Below are positions 9,929 through 17,869 of a stretch of 64,000 nucleotides of DNA, piece by piece. How positions within the stretch are numbered: position 1 is the stretch's first letter; every line of letters begins with the position of its first letter. The stretch comes from an uncultured Bacilli bacterium. GTDB lineage: Bacteria > Bacillota_I > Bacilli_A > RFN20 > CAG-631. The translations under genes and the position numbers were made by a program. The stretch is from NCBI GenBank assembly GCA_934201705.1, contig CAKPXF010000009.1, positions 23,015 to 87,014 on the forward strand. The letters are read 5' to 3'. The notes under the pieces were generated by a model that was given only the letters and a program-made list of their open reading frames with translations, did not search any database and was not told where the DNA came from.

Positions 9929-11221
9929 TTATTGTTCAGCTAACCATCTTTTAAAGTTATTTGCCTTTTCATTTAAAGCATTTGTAGCAGTAGCATCATT
10001 ATTTAAAGCGCTGGCAACAGCAGAGCCCATATAATTATAAACTTCATAGAAATAATTATATGTACTTCCAAGTTTTGCTTTATAAGCTGTTTTTGTAAAA
10101 GCATCTAAATAAGGAATATTTTTATATTCATCTAATGCATGGACTGAAGTTCTAGCAGGAACCTGCCCAGCTTTTCCCCATTCAAGTGAATTTGTTGAAA
10201 TATAATTAATAAATGTATAACTAGCATTTTTAATTGCATCAGTTGTAGTTGTGTTTTTAGCAAAACAAAATTGATGAGAGCCAGCAAAGGAAACACCATT
10301 ATCAGCAGTAGACATTGGCATAGGAATTACTCCTAAATTACCATCACTTGCAAAATCACATGATTCCTTTAGTGTATCAATCATCCAAGGGCCATCAAAA
10401 TAAAAGGCAGATTTTCCAGCTTTAAATAGTGTTAAATCACCACCATTTGAAACTGTTGATGGAGAAATTGGATTATCGCCATATTTTAAGGATACTAATT
10501 TTTCAAGTACCTTTACGCAGGCATCATTAGTAAAAGTAATATTATTTGAAGAATCAATTATATCTGAATTATTTTGTAATACCTGTGAATAGAAAATATC
10601 TTTAGTAATTGAATACATATTTGGAATTGCCCAACCATAAGTGCCATTACCTGTAAATTTTAAACAATCAGCATAAAAATCTTCCCAACTTGCATATTCA
10701 TTTAATGTTCCATTAGTTAATTCTTTATTATAAAAAATTGCTGTTGGATGCATATCAAGAGGAAATGAGTAACGATGATTATTTATATTTCCAATTTCAT
10801 AAGCGGCAGGTAAAAAATCACTTTCACTTAAATTAAATGTCTCCATTATATCATCCATTGTTGTAATCATATTTCTTGAAATTACAGATCCTAGTCTATT
10901 TGCTGGAACTGCAATAATATTTGGAGAAAATTTTGGATTATTCTTTTGTTGATAAAATTTTGTAAATAAGGTATCCCAATTTAATCTATTTACTTCAACT
11001 TTTATTTTTCCTTTATATTCTTCATTAAATTTATCAACCATATTACCCATATGATCACCATCTGTTCCAGTAAATCCATGCCAAAACTTTAAAGTAATTT
11101 CTTCTTGTGTTTCAGAATTCGATGAATTATTTGCTTCACTATTAGTAATATTATCATTACAAGAAGCAACAAACATTGTAGCTACTGATAAAGCCAAGAA
11201 CTTTAATAAATTTCTTTTCAT
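9929..11221 (-). CDS. Sugar-binding lipoprotein of ABC transporter
   Basis: This 430-residue extracellular solute-binding protein belongs to family 1. It has a signal peptide with a lipobox (VASC, Cys21), then an acidic/Asn-rich linker and the typical start of the binding domain (LKFWHGFTGTDG). A conserved stretch near residue 270 (GKSAFYFDGPWMI) is characteristic of CUT1 binding proteins. It is the first gene of the long minus-strand sugar operon and is transcribed divergently from the AraC-type regulator. It should capture oligosaccharides at the cell surface and hand them to the two permeases downstream. Confidence 0.93.
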   Translation of the reverse strand: MKRNLLKFLALSVATMFVASCNDNITNSEANNSSNSETQEEITLKFWHGFTGTDGDHMGNMVDKFNEEYKGKIKVEVNRLNWDTLFTKFYQQKNNPKFSPNIIAVPANRLGSVISRNMITTMDDIMETFNLSESDFLPAAYEIGNINNHRYSFPLDMHPTAIFYNKELTNGTLNEYASWEDFYADCLKFTGNGTYGWAIPNMYSITKDIFYSQVLQNNSDIIDSSNNITFTNDACVKVLEKLVSLKYGDNPISPSTVSNGGDLTLFKAGKSAFYFDGPWMIDTLKESCDFASDGNLGVIPMPMSTADNGVSFAGSHQFCFAKNTTTTDAIKNASYTFINYISTNSLEWGKAGQVPARTSVHALDEYKNIPYLDAFTKTAYKAKLGSTYNYFYEVYNYMGSAVASALNNDATATNALNEKANNFKRWLAEQ

Positions 11222-11275
11222 TTTTCTTACGCTCCTTTTAATCTTTAAGTATTAATTCTTTTATTTACTAAAGTA

Positions 11276-11303
11276 ATTATAATATAAGTACATTTGTAAA
11301 CAA
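11276..11303 (-). promoter_or_regulatory. Promoter of the sugar operon
   Basis: On the minus strand TTGTTT (11298-11303) is followed after 16 bases by TATAAT (11276-11281), about 55 bases before the binding-protein start. The -35 lies inside a small inverted repeat TTTGT-N2-ACAAA, a possible operator. Confidence 0.5.
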
Positions 11304-11346
11304 ATAACAAAAAATGCCAATAAACGCCTAAAAGTTGCTCTGCTTT

Positions 11347-11373
11347 TAGCAAATGGTTATATAAAATTTGCTA
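11347..11373. promoter_or_regulatory. Candidate operator in the divergent araC-sugar operon region
   Basis: A perfect 8-bp inverted repeat, TAGCAAAT at 11347-11354 and ATTTGCTA at 11366-11373, is separated by 11 bases. The right arm overlaps the likely -35 (TTTGCT) of the AraC-type gene, whose -10 would be TATAAA at 11389. This position fits autoregulation or control of both directions. The assignment to this regulator is inference. Confidence 0.45.
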
Positions 11374-11414
11374 TATTTGTACGAATAGTATAAAATTATA
11401 GTAGAGGATAACCT

Positions 11415-12278
11415 ATGAAAAAGCTAAAATATAAATTAAGTGAACACTTTAAAGAAACTAGAACAAAGCAATCACGTTTTATTCATAATGAAAATGCCAT
11501 TTCTGATTCAATTCCACAGATTTTTTATTTTATTGATTGTGGCTATGAATATAACAATCAAAAATATTATCATGAAAGAGAAAATTATATGGCATATATG
11601 ATAACTTATACTGTAAGTGGTAATGCTAAACTATGGTACAAGGGTAAAAATTATATATTATGTCCTGGAGATTTATGTATAATTAATCTTCAAAACAAAA
11701 ATGTTATTAAGGTTCTTGAAAACAATCATTGGGAAATATATTTTATTCATGTAATAGGGGCTAATATTGATGATATTTATCATAAATTTACTAGTATTTG
11801 TGGGCATATAAAGCATAATTTTAATCCGCAAATTATGGTTGAAACAATTAATAAATTATTAGATGGCTGTGAAATATATGAAAGTTCTTCCTTAATATAT
11901 CATTTGCTTATGGATATTTTACATCAATCATCATCATTAAAAAATGATAGCATTGGTATTAGCAAAGCTATCACATATATTTATGAAAATTATAAAGATG
12001 ATTTATCAATTGATGATATTTGTAAAGAAATAAACTTTTCAAAATATTACTTTATTAGACAATTTAAGGCAATTACTGGAGTTACACCAAAGCAAATGAT
12101 TCTAGAATTGCGCCTTAAAAAAGCTTGTAAAATGATAAGCTCATCAAATGATGACTTTGCAGTTATTGCTGAAGCTTGTGGTTTTAAAACAAGCAAAAAT
12201 TTATATTATACATTTGAAAAGTATTATGGTATTAATCCAACCTCCTATAAAAAAACTAAAATAAATAAGGATAACTAA
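11415..12278 (+). CDS. AraC-family transcriptional regulator
   Basis: This 287-residue cytosolic regulator has an N-terminal cupin-like sensor half (LWYKGKNYILCPGDLCIIN, about 75-95) and a C-terminal pair of helix-turn-helix motifs (from about residue 185: LSIDDICKEINFSKYYFIRQ, then DDFAVIAEACGFKTSKNLYY and the INPTSYKK tail). AraC regulators of this build usually activate nearby sugar genes on binding a mono- or oligosaccharide. It is divergent from the sugar operon across 193 bases, so it is the obvious candidate regulator. Its stop codon abuts that of the convergent response-regulator gene. Confidence 0.92.
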   Translation: MKKLKYKLSEHFKETRTKQSRFIHNENAISDSIPQIFYFIDCGYEYNNQKYYHERENYMAYMITYTVSGNAKLWYKGKNYILCPGDLCIINLQNKNVIKVLENNHWEIYFIHVIGANIDDIYHKFTSICGHIKHNFNPQIMVETINKLLDGCEIYESSSLIYHLLMDILHQSSSLKNDSIGISKAITYIYENYKDDLSIDDICKEINFSKYYFIRQFKAITGVTPKQMILELRLKKACKMISSSNDDFAVIAEACGFKTSKNLYYTFEKYYGINPTSYKKTKINKDN

Positions 12279-12289
12279 TTATTTATTTT
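12258..12289. terminator. Possible AT-only bidirectional terminator
   Basis: An 11-bp inverted repeat (AAAATAAATAA at 12258, TTATTTATTTT at 12279) with a 10-base loop spans the two convergent stop codons and is followed by T-rich sequence. The stem has no G-C pair, so it would be weak. Confidence 0.33.
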
Positions 12290-13079
12290 TATTTTTTAAG
12301 GAATAAAGTAATGCGTTTTTTTCTTCGGCCCAGGAATACTTTTTCATGTATTCTCCATTATAATTATTAAGAATAGTTAAATCTCCTTTTAAAATTCTAA
12401 ATAAATCGCATTCTACATTATCCATATTAATGTATTTTTTTCTTACATCGCTTTTTACAATATTATCTATATTTAATATTTTTAAAGTGTCAAGTAAACG
12501 TTTATATGTATTTCTAAATAATGCTTTGCTACATTCATCATCGCCTCTATTTGGCCATAAAATTGAAATTGCCTCACTAGTTGTTAATCCAGCTTCATTT
12601 TTATCAACTAATAAAGCAAGTAATTCTTCAACCTTACCTCTTGAAAAGGATACAACCTCACCATTAACCTTTAAAATAAAATCAGGAATAGTTTGAATAA
12701 TTACATTGTTAGTTAATATAGGCTTTATTCTTAATGCTTTATTTATTTCCTTTTGAATATCTTCAACAAAATATGGCTTTAATACATAGCCTATTGCGTT
12801 AACATTAAATGCTTCCAAAGCATATTGATTATAAGCTGTTAAAAAAACAATATGAATGTTTTTATTAATGCTAGTTAATTCTTTGGCCAATTCTAAACCA
12901 TGCATTTCATTCATTTCCATATCAATAAAAGCCATATCTACATTATTTTCTTTAATAAAAGAAATCGCATCAGTAGGATGAATAAATAAATTTAAGCTAT
13001 CCACTTCTTTACATTTGTTTATTGTATAATAAAAATTATCTAAAGCTGGTTTTTCATCATCAATGCATATTATTTTCAT
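12279..13079 (-). CDS. Response regulator: receiver plus SARP/BTAD-like domain
   Basis: This protein of about 266 residues starts at the ATG at 13079 (GGAGG six bases upstream), two bases after the kinase stop. The receiver domain has the acidic pair Asp7/Asp8, phospho-acceptor Asp53 (MAFIDMEM) and Lys101 (YVLKPY). The C-terminal half (FSRGKVEELLALLVDKNEAG, then LWPNRGDDECSKALFRNTYK) matches the winged-helix and following region of SARP-like regulators rather than LytTR, although the partner kinase is of the LytS/YesM class. It is presumably activated by phosphorylation. Targets are unknown. Confidence 0.85.
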   Translation of the reverse strand: MKIICIDDEKPALDNFYYTINKCKEVDSLNLFIHPTDAISFIKENNVDMAFIDMEMNEMHGLELAKELTSINKNIHIVFLTAYNQYALEAFNVNAIGYVLKPYFVEDIQKEINKALRIKPILTNNVIIQTIPDFILKVNGEVVSFSRGKVEELLALLVDKNEAGLTTSEAISILWPNRGDDECSKALFRNTYKRLLDTLKILNIDNIVKSDVRKKYINMDNVECDLFRILKGDLTILNNYNGEYMKKYSWAEEKNALLYSLKNKNK

Positions 13080-13080
13080 A

Positions 13081-14877
13081 TTAAACCTCCAAATATGGAA
13101 ATACAATTATTATTGTTGTTCCTTTATTAATAATAGACTCAATATCCATCATTCCATTAATACTATTTTTTAAACGAAATCTTACATTTTCAATTCCAAT
13201 TGAATTATTAGTAAATTTTTTTGATGTATCAAAGCCAACTCCATCATCTTTTATTGTAATGGCAATGTATTTACCCTCTTTACTAGCTGTTAAATTAATA
13301 TTGCCGCCACATTCTTTTTTTAATAGCCCATGCTTTATTGAATTTTCAATTAATGGTTGCAAAATTAAAGGAGGAATTAAAAAATCAGAAACCTCGATTT
13401 TATAATTAAAGGCTATTTTGTTGTTAAATCTCATTTGTTCAAGTTTTATATAATCCTCTAAATGCTTAATTTCAATTGAAAACGGAAGCAAGGAATCATC
13501 GTTTATAATATCAATATTGTTTCTTAAATATCTTGAAAAGCAAATAATCATTTCGTCAGCTTTATTAGCATCATATTTACATAAGCCACTAATAGCATTT
13601 AAAACATTAAAGATAAAATGGCTTCTAATTTGACTCATGGCTAAGCTTGATCTACTATCCCTTAATTCTTCTTCTAATTTCTTTGCATCTTCTATTTTTT
13701 GTTGATTTTCAATTAAATTTTTTAATTCAACTAACAAATAAACTAAAAATAAAACTAAAAAAGTTGGCTTGATTATTATACCTGGCTTAACAAATCCAAA
13801 AATCATATTAAATAACTCAACTTCATTTGCTATCAAAAAAACCAAGAAAAAATAATGTATATAATTTGCCGTTCCATATATAGTAGTTGTTAAACAGCAA
13901 ATAATTAAAAATATAATTGCCACTATTGTTAATGGGGTAAAAATTAATAAGACATTATAGATTCCTATTATTTCAAAAGCAACTAAAATTAATGAAAAAC
14001 ATATTATCAAAAGATATGATAGTCTAACAATTTTCGTGATATTTTTTAATATTCCATCAAAAGAATTTTCTATGCAACTAATCATTTCATAAGTAGCTAA
14101 TATTAAAAAAGTAATCCAACAATATGTTTGAAATGCCTCTTTATATATCCCTAAAAAATAATGAGAAGCATCGCAAATTAAAAAAAATCCTACAAATATG
14201 GAAAACTTACCCCATGTAATTAAACGATTTGATATTTCTTTACTTTTTTTAATAAATCCTACCCCAATTCCTAAAACTATGAAAGAAATGATAATTGTAA
14301 AATATCCAAGCATTGATAGTGGCATGTTTTTTTGACCAACATATGCTTCAAAAGTTATATCATCACTAACATAAATGTTGTTTAAAAAATCATTAAAGGA
14401 ATAACTTGTCCCAATCGGATGTTGCTTTTTTAAATGAATTTCTAATATATCGCCCTCATTTAACAAAAAAGCATCAAAATTAATATATCTAGTGCCACAT
14501 ACTGAAGATAAAGAATTTAAATTATCGCTACAAGAACTAGCACTATATTTTTCTATACCATTTACATAAATTGTAATACTTAAATGATTTAAAACAAAAT
14601 GAATCCTTTCATTATTTTTAAATGATGCTTGTTGAGTTATCGGATTTATTAGTTTCCCTTTTAAGCATAGTTGTTCACCATAAAATGTACAATTTTTTCC
14701 AAGAGGCTTATATGATTCATCATCTAAGCTATAAACAAAATCATATTGTATTTTTAAAGGATTTTGCCTTATTGTTTGTTTGCTTTTTAATGTTCCAAAT
14801 AATATTAAAAAAAAGGCTAAAACTAGCAAAATAATTATTAAAAATTTATTTACAATAAAATCAAATATTTTTTTCAT
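13081..14877 (-). CDS. Sensor histidine kinase, 7TM-type (LytS/YesM class)
   Basis: This 598-residue membrane kinase has an N-terminal hydrophobic anchor (residues 8-26). An extracellular segment of about 150 residues follows; it contains a beta-rich part (ERIHFVLNHLSITIYVNGIE), resembling 7TMR-DISM sensors. Then come about seven membrane segments (about 185-385). The dimerization/phosphorylation motif SQIRSHFIFNVLNA near residue 417 belongs to the His_kinase family. The ATP site shows PPLILQPLIENSIKHG (N box) and IKDDGVGFD (G1 box). It forms an operon with the response regulator downstream. The proximity to the sugar locus hints at carbohydrate sensing, which is inference. Confidence 0.88.
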   Translation of the reverse strand: MKKIFDFIVNKFLIIILLVLAFFLILFGTLKSKQTIRQNPLKIQYDFVYSLDDESYKPLGKNCTFYGEQLCLKGKLINPITQQASFKNNERIHFVLNHLSITIYVNGIEKYSASSCSDNLNSLSSVCGTRYINFDAFLLNEGDILEIHLKKQHPIGTSYSFNDFLNNIYVSDDITFEAYVGQKNMPLSMLGYFTIIISFIVLGIGVGFIKKSKEISNRLITWGKFSIFVGFFLICDASHYFLGIYKEAFQTYCWITFLILATYEMISCIENSFDGILKNITKIVRLSYLLIICFSLILVAFEIIGIYNVLLIFTPLTIVAIIFLIICCLTTTIYGTANYIHYFFLVFLIANEVELFNMIFGFVKPGIIIKPTFLVLFLVYLLVELKNLIENQQKIEDAKKLEEELRDSRSSLAMSQIRSHFIFNVLNAISGLCKYDANKADEMIICFSRYLRNNIDIINDDSLLPFSIEIKHLEDYIKLEQMRFNNKIAFNYKIEVSDFLIPPLILQPLIENSIKHGLLKKECGGNINLTASKEGKYIAITIKDDGVGFDTSKKFTNNSIGIENVRFRLKNSINGMMDIESIINKGTTIIIVFPYLEV

Positions 14878-14945
14878 ATTATTTAATCAATTTTAAAAAA
14901 AAATAAATAATCTCCTTTAGAAATATTATATATTATTTATTTAAA

Positions 14946-15347
14946 TCATTCAATAATGCAATTTTCTTTATATTTAGCAATATCCATCGTTGTTATCATG
15001 CATCTTTTACAAATAATTACAAATGGAGCATTATACTTTGACCAAAAGGTATTTTTCTTACATTTTTCGCAATAGCATCTATATTCTAAATTTTGTATTT
15101 TATAAGAAATTGTATTTTTAGGGAACGTAAAATAGCACTGCTCAACGCCTTGTTCAAGTTTTTCTTTATCAATCGCTTTACTATTAATTAATTTTTCAAT
15201 AAACTCATTTGCTTCTTGTTCATTAGCATTACAATCATGTATTTTTAAAAATAAATTTAAATATTTTTCTTTATAAGCCATGAAGAATGATTCTTTTAAA
15301 TTTTCATCTTTAATTACTTTTTTATATAATTGCTTTAATGTTAACAT
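14946..15347 (-). CDS. Hypothetical protein with zinc-ribbon-like cysteines
   Basis: This 133-residue protein is not recognised. It starts at an ATG preceded by GGAGG (TGGAGGTTTTATT). The N-terminal two thirds are predicted helical and charged. The C-terminal third has two Cys pairs, CEKC near residue 92 and CKRC near 112, a spacing that suggests a small zinc ribbon. No signal peptide or membrane segment is visible. It lies upstream of the sensor kinase gene on the same strand but is separated by about 70 bases of AT-rich sequence, so co-regulation is uncertain. Confidence 0.6.
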   Translation of the reverse strand: MLTLKQLYKKVIKDENLKESFFMAYKEKYLNLFLKIHDCNANEQEANEFIEKLINSKAIDKEKLEQGVEQCYFTFPKNTISYKIQNLEYRCYCEKCKKNTFWSKYNAPFVIICKRCMITTMDIAKYKENCIIE

Positions 15348-15420
15348 AATAAAACCTCCATATATTATTGTTAATTATATTTTATTTTTATATGTGTAAC
15401 CAAAACGTAACCGCAAAGTA

Positions 15421-15448
15421 AAACAACTTGGAAAATAACCAAGTCGTT
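15421..15448 (-). terminator. Terminator after the SDR gene
   Basis: On the minus strand AACGACTTGG pairs with CCAAGTTGTT (10 bp with one G-U) around a 7-base loop, followed by T-rich sequence. It sits 20 bases past the SDR stop codon. Confidence 0.6.
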
Positions 15449-15467
15449 CTTTATTTGTTTATTTATT

Positions 15468-16244
15468 CTAAATATCTTTTTTTAATGTTTTAGCACTTGT
15501 TTTTAAAATAAAGTTATGTGGAGCAAAGCGTGAGAAGAAATATTGAATTCTATTTCCTGCGCCTATAATATATAAATTTTTACCTTTTAATGATTGGCTT
15601 TTAGCAATTAACGCAACGTCTTTAGCTTCAAGAGGCTTTTTTAATTTAAATGTATAATCATTATGAGCCTTTGAAACAAAGTTAGAATTAAATGGGCCTG
15701 GACATAATGTTAAAACTTTCACATTTGTTTTTCTAAGTTCAAAGCTTAAGGCTAATGAAAAATTGTAAACAAAGCTTTTTGTACAATGATAAGTTAGCAT
15801 GTAAGGCCCTGGATATAATCCTGCAATTGAAGAAACGTTAATAATATGTCCTTCATTATTTTTAAGCATATTGTCTAAAAATACTCTTGAGAAATATAAA
15901 GGCGCATTACAATTAACCTCTGTCATTTTTAATTGCTTATCTATATCCATATCTTTAAAGTCACAACAATCGCCAAAACCAGCGCAATTAAATAAATTAT
16001 TTACAAAAAAATTATTTTCTTTTGTAAATTCATACACCTTTTTCATATCCTCAACCTTTGATAAATCAGCTTTAAATGTAAAAACATTTATATTTGGAAA
16101 TGATTTTTTTAAATCTTCACTTACCTTTTTTAGGTTTTCTTCATTTATATCAACAATTAATAGATTATTTCCATCTTTTCCATAAAGATGTGCAAGTTCC
16201 TTTCCAAGTCCACTTGCACCACCAGTAATTAATGTAATTTTCAT
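15468..16244 (-). CDS. Short-chain dehydrogenase/reductase
   Basis: This 258-residue SDR oxidoreductase has the N-terminal nucleotide-binding motif TGGASGLGKELA (residues 7-18), the NCAG segment (NLFNCAGFG) and the catalytic Ser and Tyr-Lys (INVSSIAGLYPGPYMLTYHC with YHCTK). It should be a soluble NAD(P)H-dependent enzyme, and the closest general type is the DltE/YqjQ-like group. The substrate is unknown. The gene stands alone: a terminator follows it and tRNA-Gly lies upstream on the same strand behind its own terminator. Confidence 0.88.
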   Translation of the reverse strand: MKITLITGGASGLGKELAHLYGKDGNNLLIVDINEENLKKVSEDLKKSFPNINVFTFKADLSKVEDMKKVYEFTKENNFFVNNLFNCAGFGDCCDFKDMDIDKQLKMTEVNCNAPLYFSRVFLDNMLKNNEGHIINVSSIAGLYPGPYMLTYHCTKSFVYNFSLALSFELRKTNVKVLTLCPGPFNSNFVSKAHNDYTFKLKKPLEAKDVALIAKSQSLKGKNLYIIGAGNRIQYFFSRFAPHNFILKTSAKTLKKDI

Positions 16245-16271
16245 GTTATTTCTTCTTTCTTTACCTATTTA

Positions 16272-16303
16272 TAATAAAATTATCTAATTTTTTGATTAGA
16301 TAA
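16272..16303 (-). terminator. Terminator after tRNA-Gly
   Basis: A 9-bp inverted repeat (TTATCTAAT at 16280, ATTAGATAA at 16295) with a 6-base loop is followed on the minus strand by TTTTATTATA. It lies 13 bases past the tRNA 3' end. Confidence 0.55.
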
Positions 16304-16316
16304 TAAAAAGACTTTT

Positions 16317-16390
16317 TGGAGCAAGCAACGGGAATCGAACCCGCACGGTTAGCTTGGGAAGCTAAAGTTCTACCACTAAACTATGCTTGC
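16317..16390 (-). tRNA. tRNA-Gly (anticodon CCC)
   Basis: The 74-nt gene includes an encoded CCA end. The acceptor arms GCAAGCA and TGCTTGC pair fully. The D arm holds TAGTGGTAGA, the anticodon stem TTAGC/GCTAA encloses loop TTCCCAA giving CCC, and the T arm contains GGTTCGATTCC. It reads GGG codons, which should be rare in this AT-rich genome; a second glycine tRNA must exist elsewhere. Confidence 0.95.
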
Positions 16391-16431
16391 ATATAAATAT
16401 TTTACCACAATGGCAAAATATTTTCTATAAT

Positions 16432-17463
16432 TTAAATCAAATATAAATAAATTAATTTTAAAGTGTTTTCAATACCATGAATATGTGTTCTTTCCATACC
16501 ATGGCTTGCTGAAACACCACTACCAATTAAAGCACCTTTAAAATCAACACCAGCGCGTGAGGCTGCACCAATATCTGATCCATAATAAGGAAAAATATCA
16601 ACAGTATAGTTAAGCTTATTTTCCTTAGCGAAATTTATTAACTTTGTTGTTAAATCATAATCATATGGTCCACTTGAATCCTTTGCACAAATAGAAACAG
16701 CGTATTCATTTCCAGCTAAATCTAAGCCTACACATCCCATATCTAAAGTGACAAATTCACTAATATTTTTGTCAACCATTGAAGCACCATGGCCCACTTC
16801 TTCATATACTACAAAATATATCTTTGTATCATATTTAAACTGAATTTTATTTTTACTTGTATAGTCAAGAAGCATTAGTAAAATAACAACAGATGCTTTA
16901 TCATCTATAAATCTTGTTTTTAAAAATCCTGTGTCAGTAACTAAATACTTAGGATTATAGCAAACTATATCTCCATTTTCAATGCCAAGCTTTTTAACAT
17001 CATCCACATTATTAACAATTTCATCTAATCTTACTTCTAAATTATCAATACTTCTACTTTTGCTATTAGCATCATTAAACACATGGGCTGCAGGTGATGT
17101 TGATAATATTGTTCCACTATACTTTTTATTATCTCTTGTATAAATAGTACAATACTCTCCATCAAGCGTTGGAGTAACAGGACCCCCTAAGCAAGTAAGA
17201 GCTAGCTTTCCATTACTTTTTATTGATCTTACCATTAAGCCTAAAGTATCACAATGAGCACTAGTTGCTACAAGCTTGCTAGAATCATTTCCTTTAATTG
17301 TTACCTCTAAAGCCCCATTATTTAATATTTTATAATCATAGCCATATTGTTTAATATATCTTTCTATTACCTTAATTATTCCATTTGTATAACCAGTAGG
17401 AGAATCACATAAAAATACTTCTTCAGAAATTTTTTTAAATAAATCCAAATCAAAACTAATCAC
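16432..17463 (-). CDS. M42 family aminopeptidase (glutamyl aminopeptidase-like)
   Basis: This 343-residue metallopeptidase of the M42 (FrvX/YsdC/PepA) family forms large tetrahedral complexes that trim peptides in the cytosol. The metal and catalytic residues are visible: SAHCDTLGL (metal His, Asp), RFIDDKASVV (bridging Asp), VYEEVGHGAS (catalytic Glu plus metal Glu), TLDMG (metal Asp) and GMERTHIHGIENT (final metal His). The internal PDZ-like insert (about 70-160) is present. No secretion signal is seen. The gene is isolated between tRNA-Gly and a small membrane protein on the same strand. Confidence 0.93.
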   Translation of the reverse strand: MISFDLDLFKKISEEVFLCDSPTGYTNGIIKVIERYIKQYGYDYKILNNGALEVTIKGNDSSKLVATSAHCDTLGLMVRSIKSNGKLALTCLGGPVTPTLDGEYCTIYTRDNKKYSGTILSTSPAAHVFNDANSKSRSIDNLEVRLDEIVNNVDDVKKLGIENGDIVCYNPKYLVTDTGFLKTRFIDDKASVVILLMLLDYTSKNKIQFKYDTKIYFVVYEEVGHGASMVDKNISEFVTLDMGCVGLDLAGNEYAVSICAKDSSGPYDYDLTTKLINFAKENKLNYTVDIFPYYGSDIGAASRAGVDFKGALIGSGVSASHGMERTHIHGIENTLKLIYLYLI

Positions 17464-17503
17464 ACTATCAACCCCTTAAGATAATTATACAATTTAACAT
17501 AAG

Positions 17504-17529
17504 AAAAAAATAGTGTTTTCACTATTTTT
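17504..17529 (-). terminator. Terminator overlapping a small membrane gene stop
   Basis: AAAAATAGTG (17506-17515) pairs with CACTATTTTT (17520-17529) around TTTT, followed on the minus strand by TTTTTTTC. It overlaps the stop codon of the 80-residue gene. Confidence 0.65.
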
Positions 17530-17764
17530 CTTTAAATATTTTAAAATAATCAAGTAAGAGAATTACAAGCCCTAGTAAGCTATATAAGCTAAATAATGGC
17601 GATACAATAAATACAATAATATTTAATATTTTTATACTTCCAAGTAAAGACATTAATGTAATAAATATTCCCGTAATAATAACATATAATATGGCCTTTA
17701 CTAATAGATTTCCAGCACTTGTTGTATTAAATGAAAAAGGCCAAATTTTCTTCATAATATTCAT
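17522..17764 (-). CDS. Small two-TM membrane protein
   Basis: This is an 80-residue protein of unknown function with a good ribosome site (GGAGG seven bases before the ATG at 17764). A short basic/aromatic N-terminus (MNIMKKIWPFSFN) is followed by two hydrophobic helices (about 21-44 and 47-72) and a charged end (YFKIFKEK). The strong ribosome site and a dedicated terminator support a real gene. It is divergent from the SGNH hydrolase gene. Confidence 0.65.
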   Translation of the reverse strand: MNIMKKIWPFSFNTTSAGNLLVKAILYVIITGIFITLMSLLGSIKILNIIVFIVSPLFSLYSLLGLVILLLDYFKIFKEK

Positions 17765-17869
17765 AAAAATACCTCCTATTACATTTTACTAGCTAAAAAT
17801 TGCTATTATTACTGTATTTTAATATTTTTATTATTACATATGCTATAATTTTTGTGGAGGAATAATTAA

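Noticed and set aside
12279..13079. LytTR-type response regulator
   Set aside because: The C-terminal half lacks LytTR features and reads as a SARP/BTAD-like winged helix.
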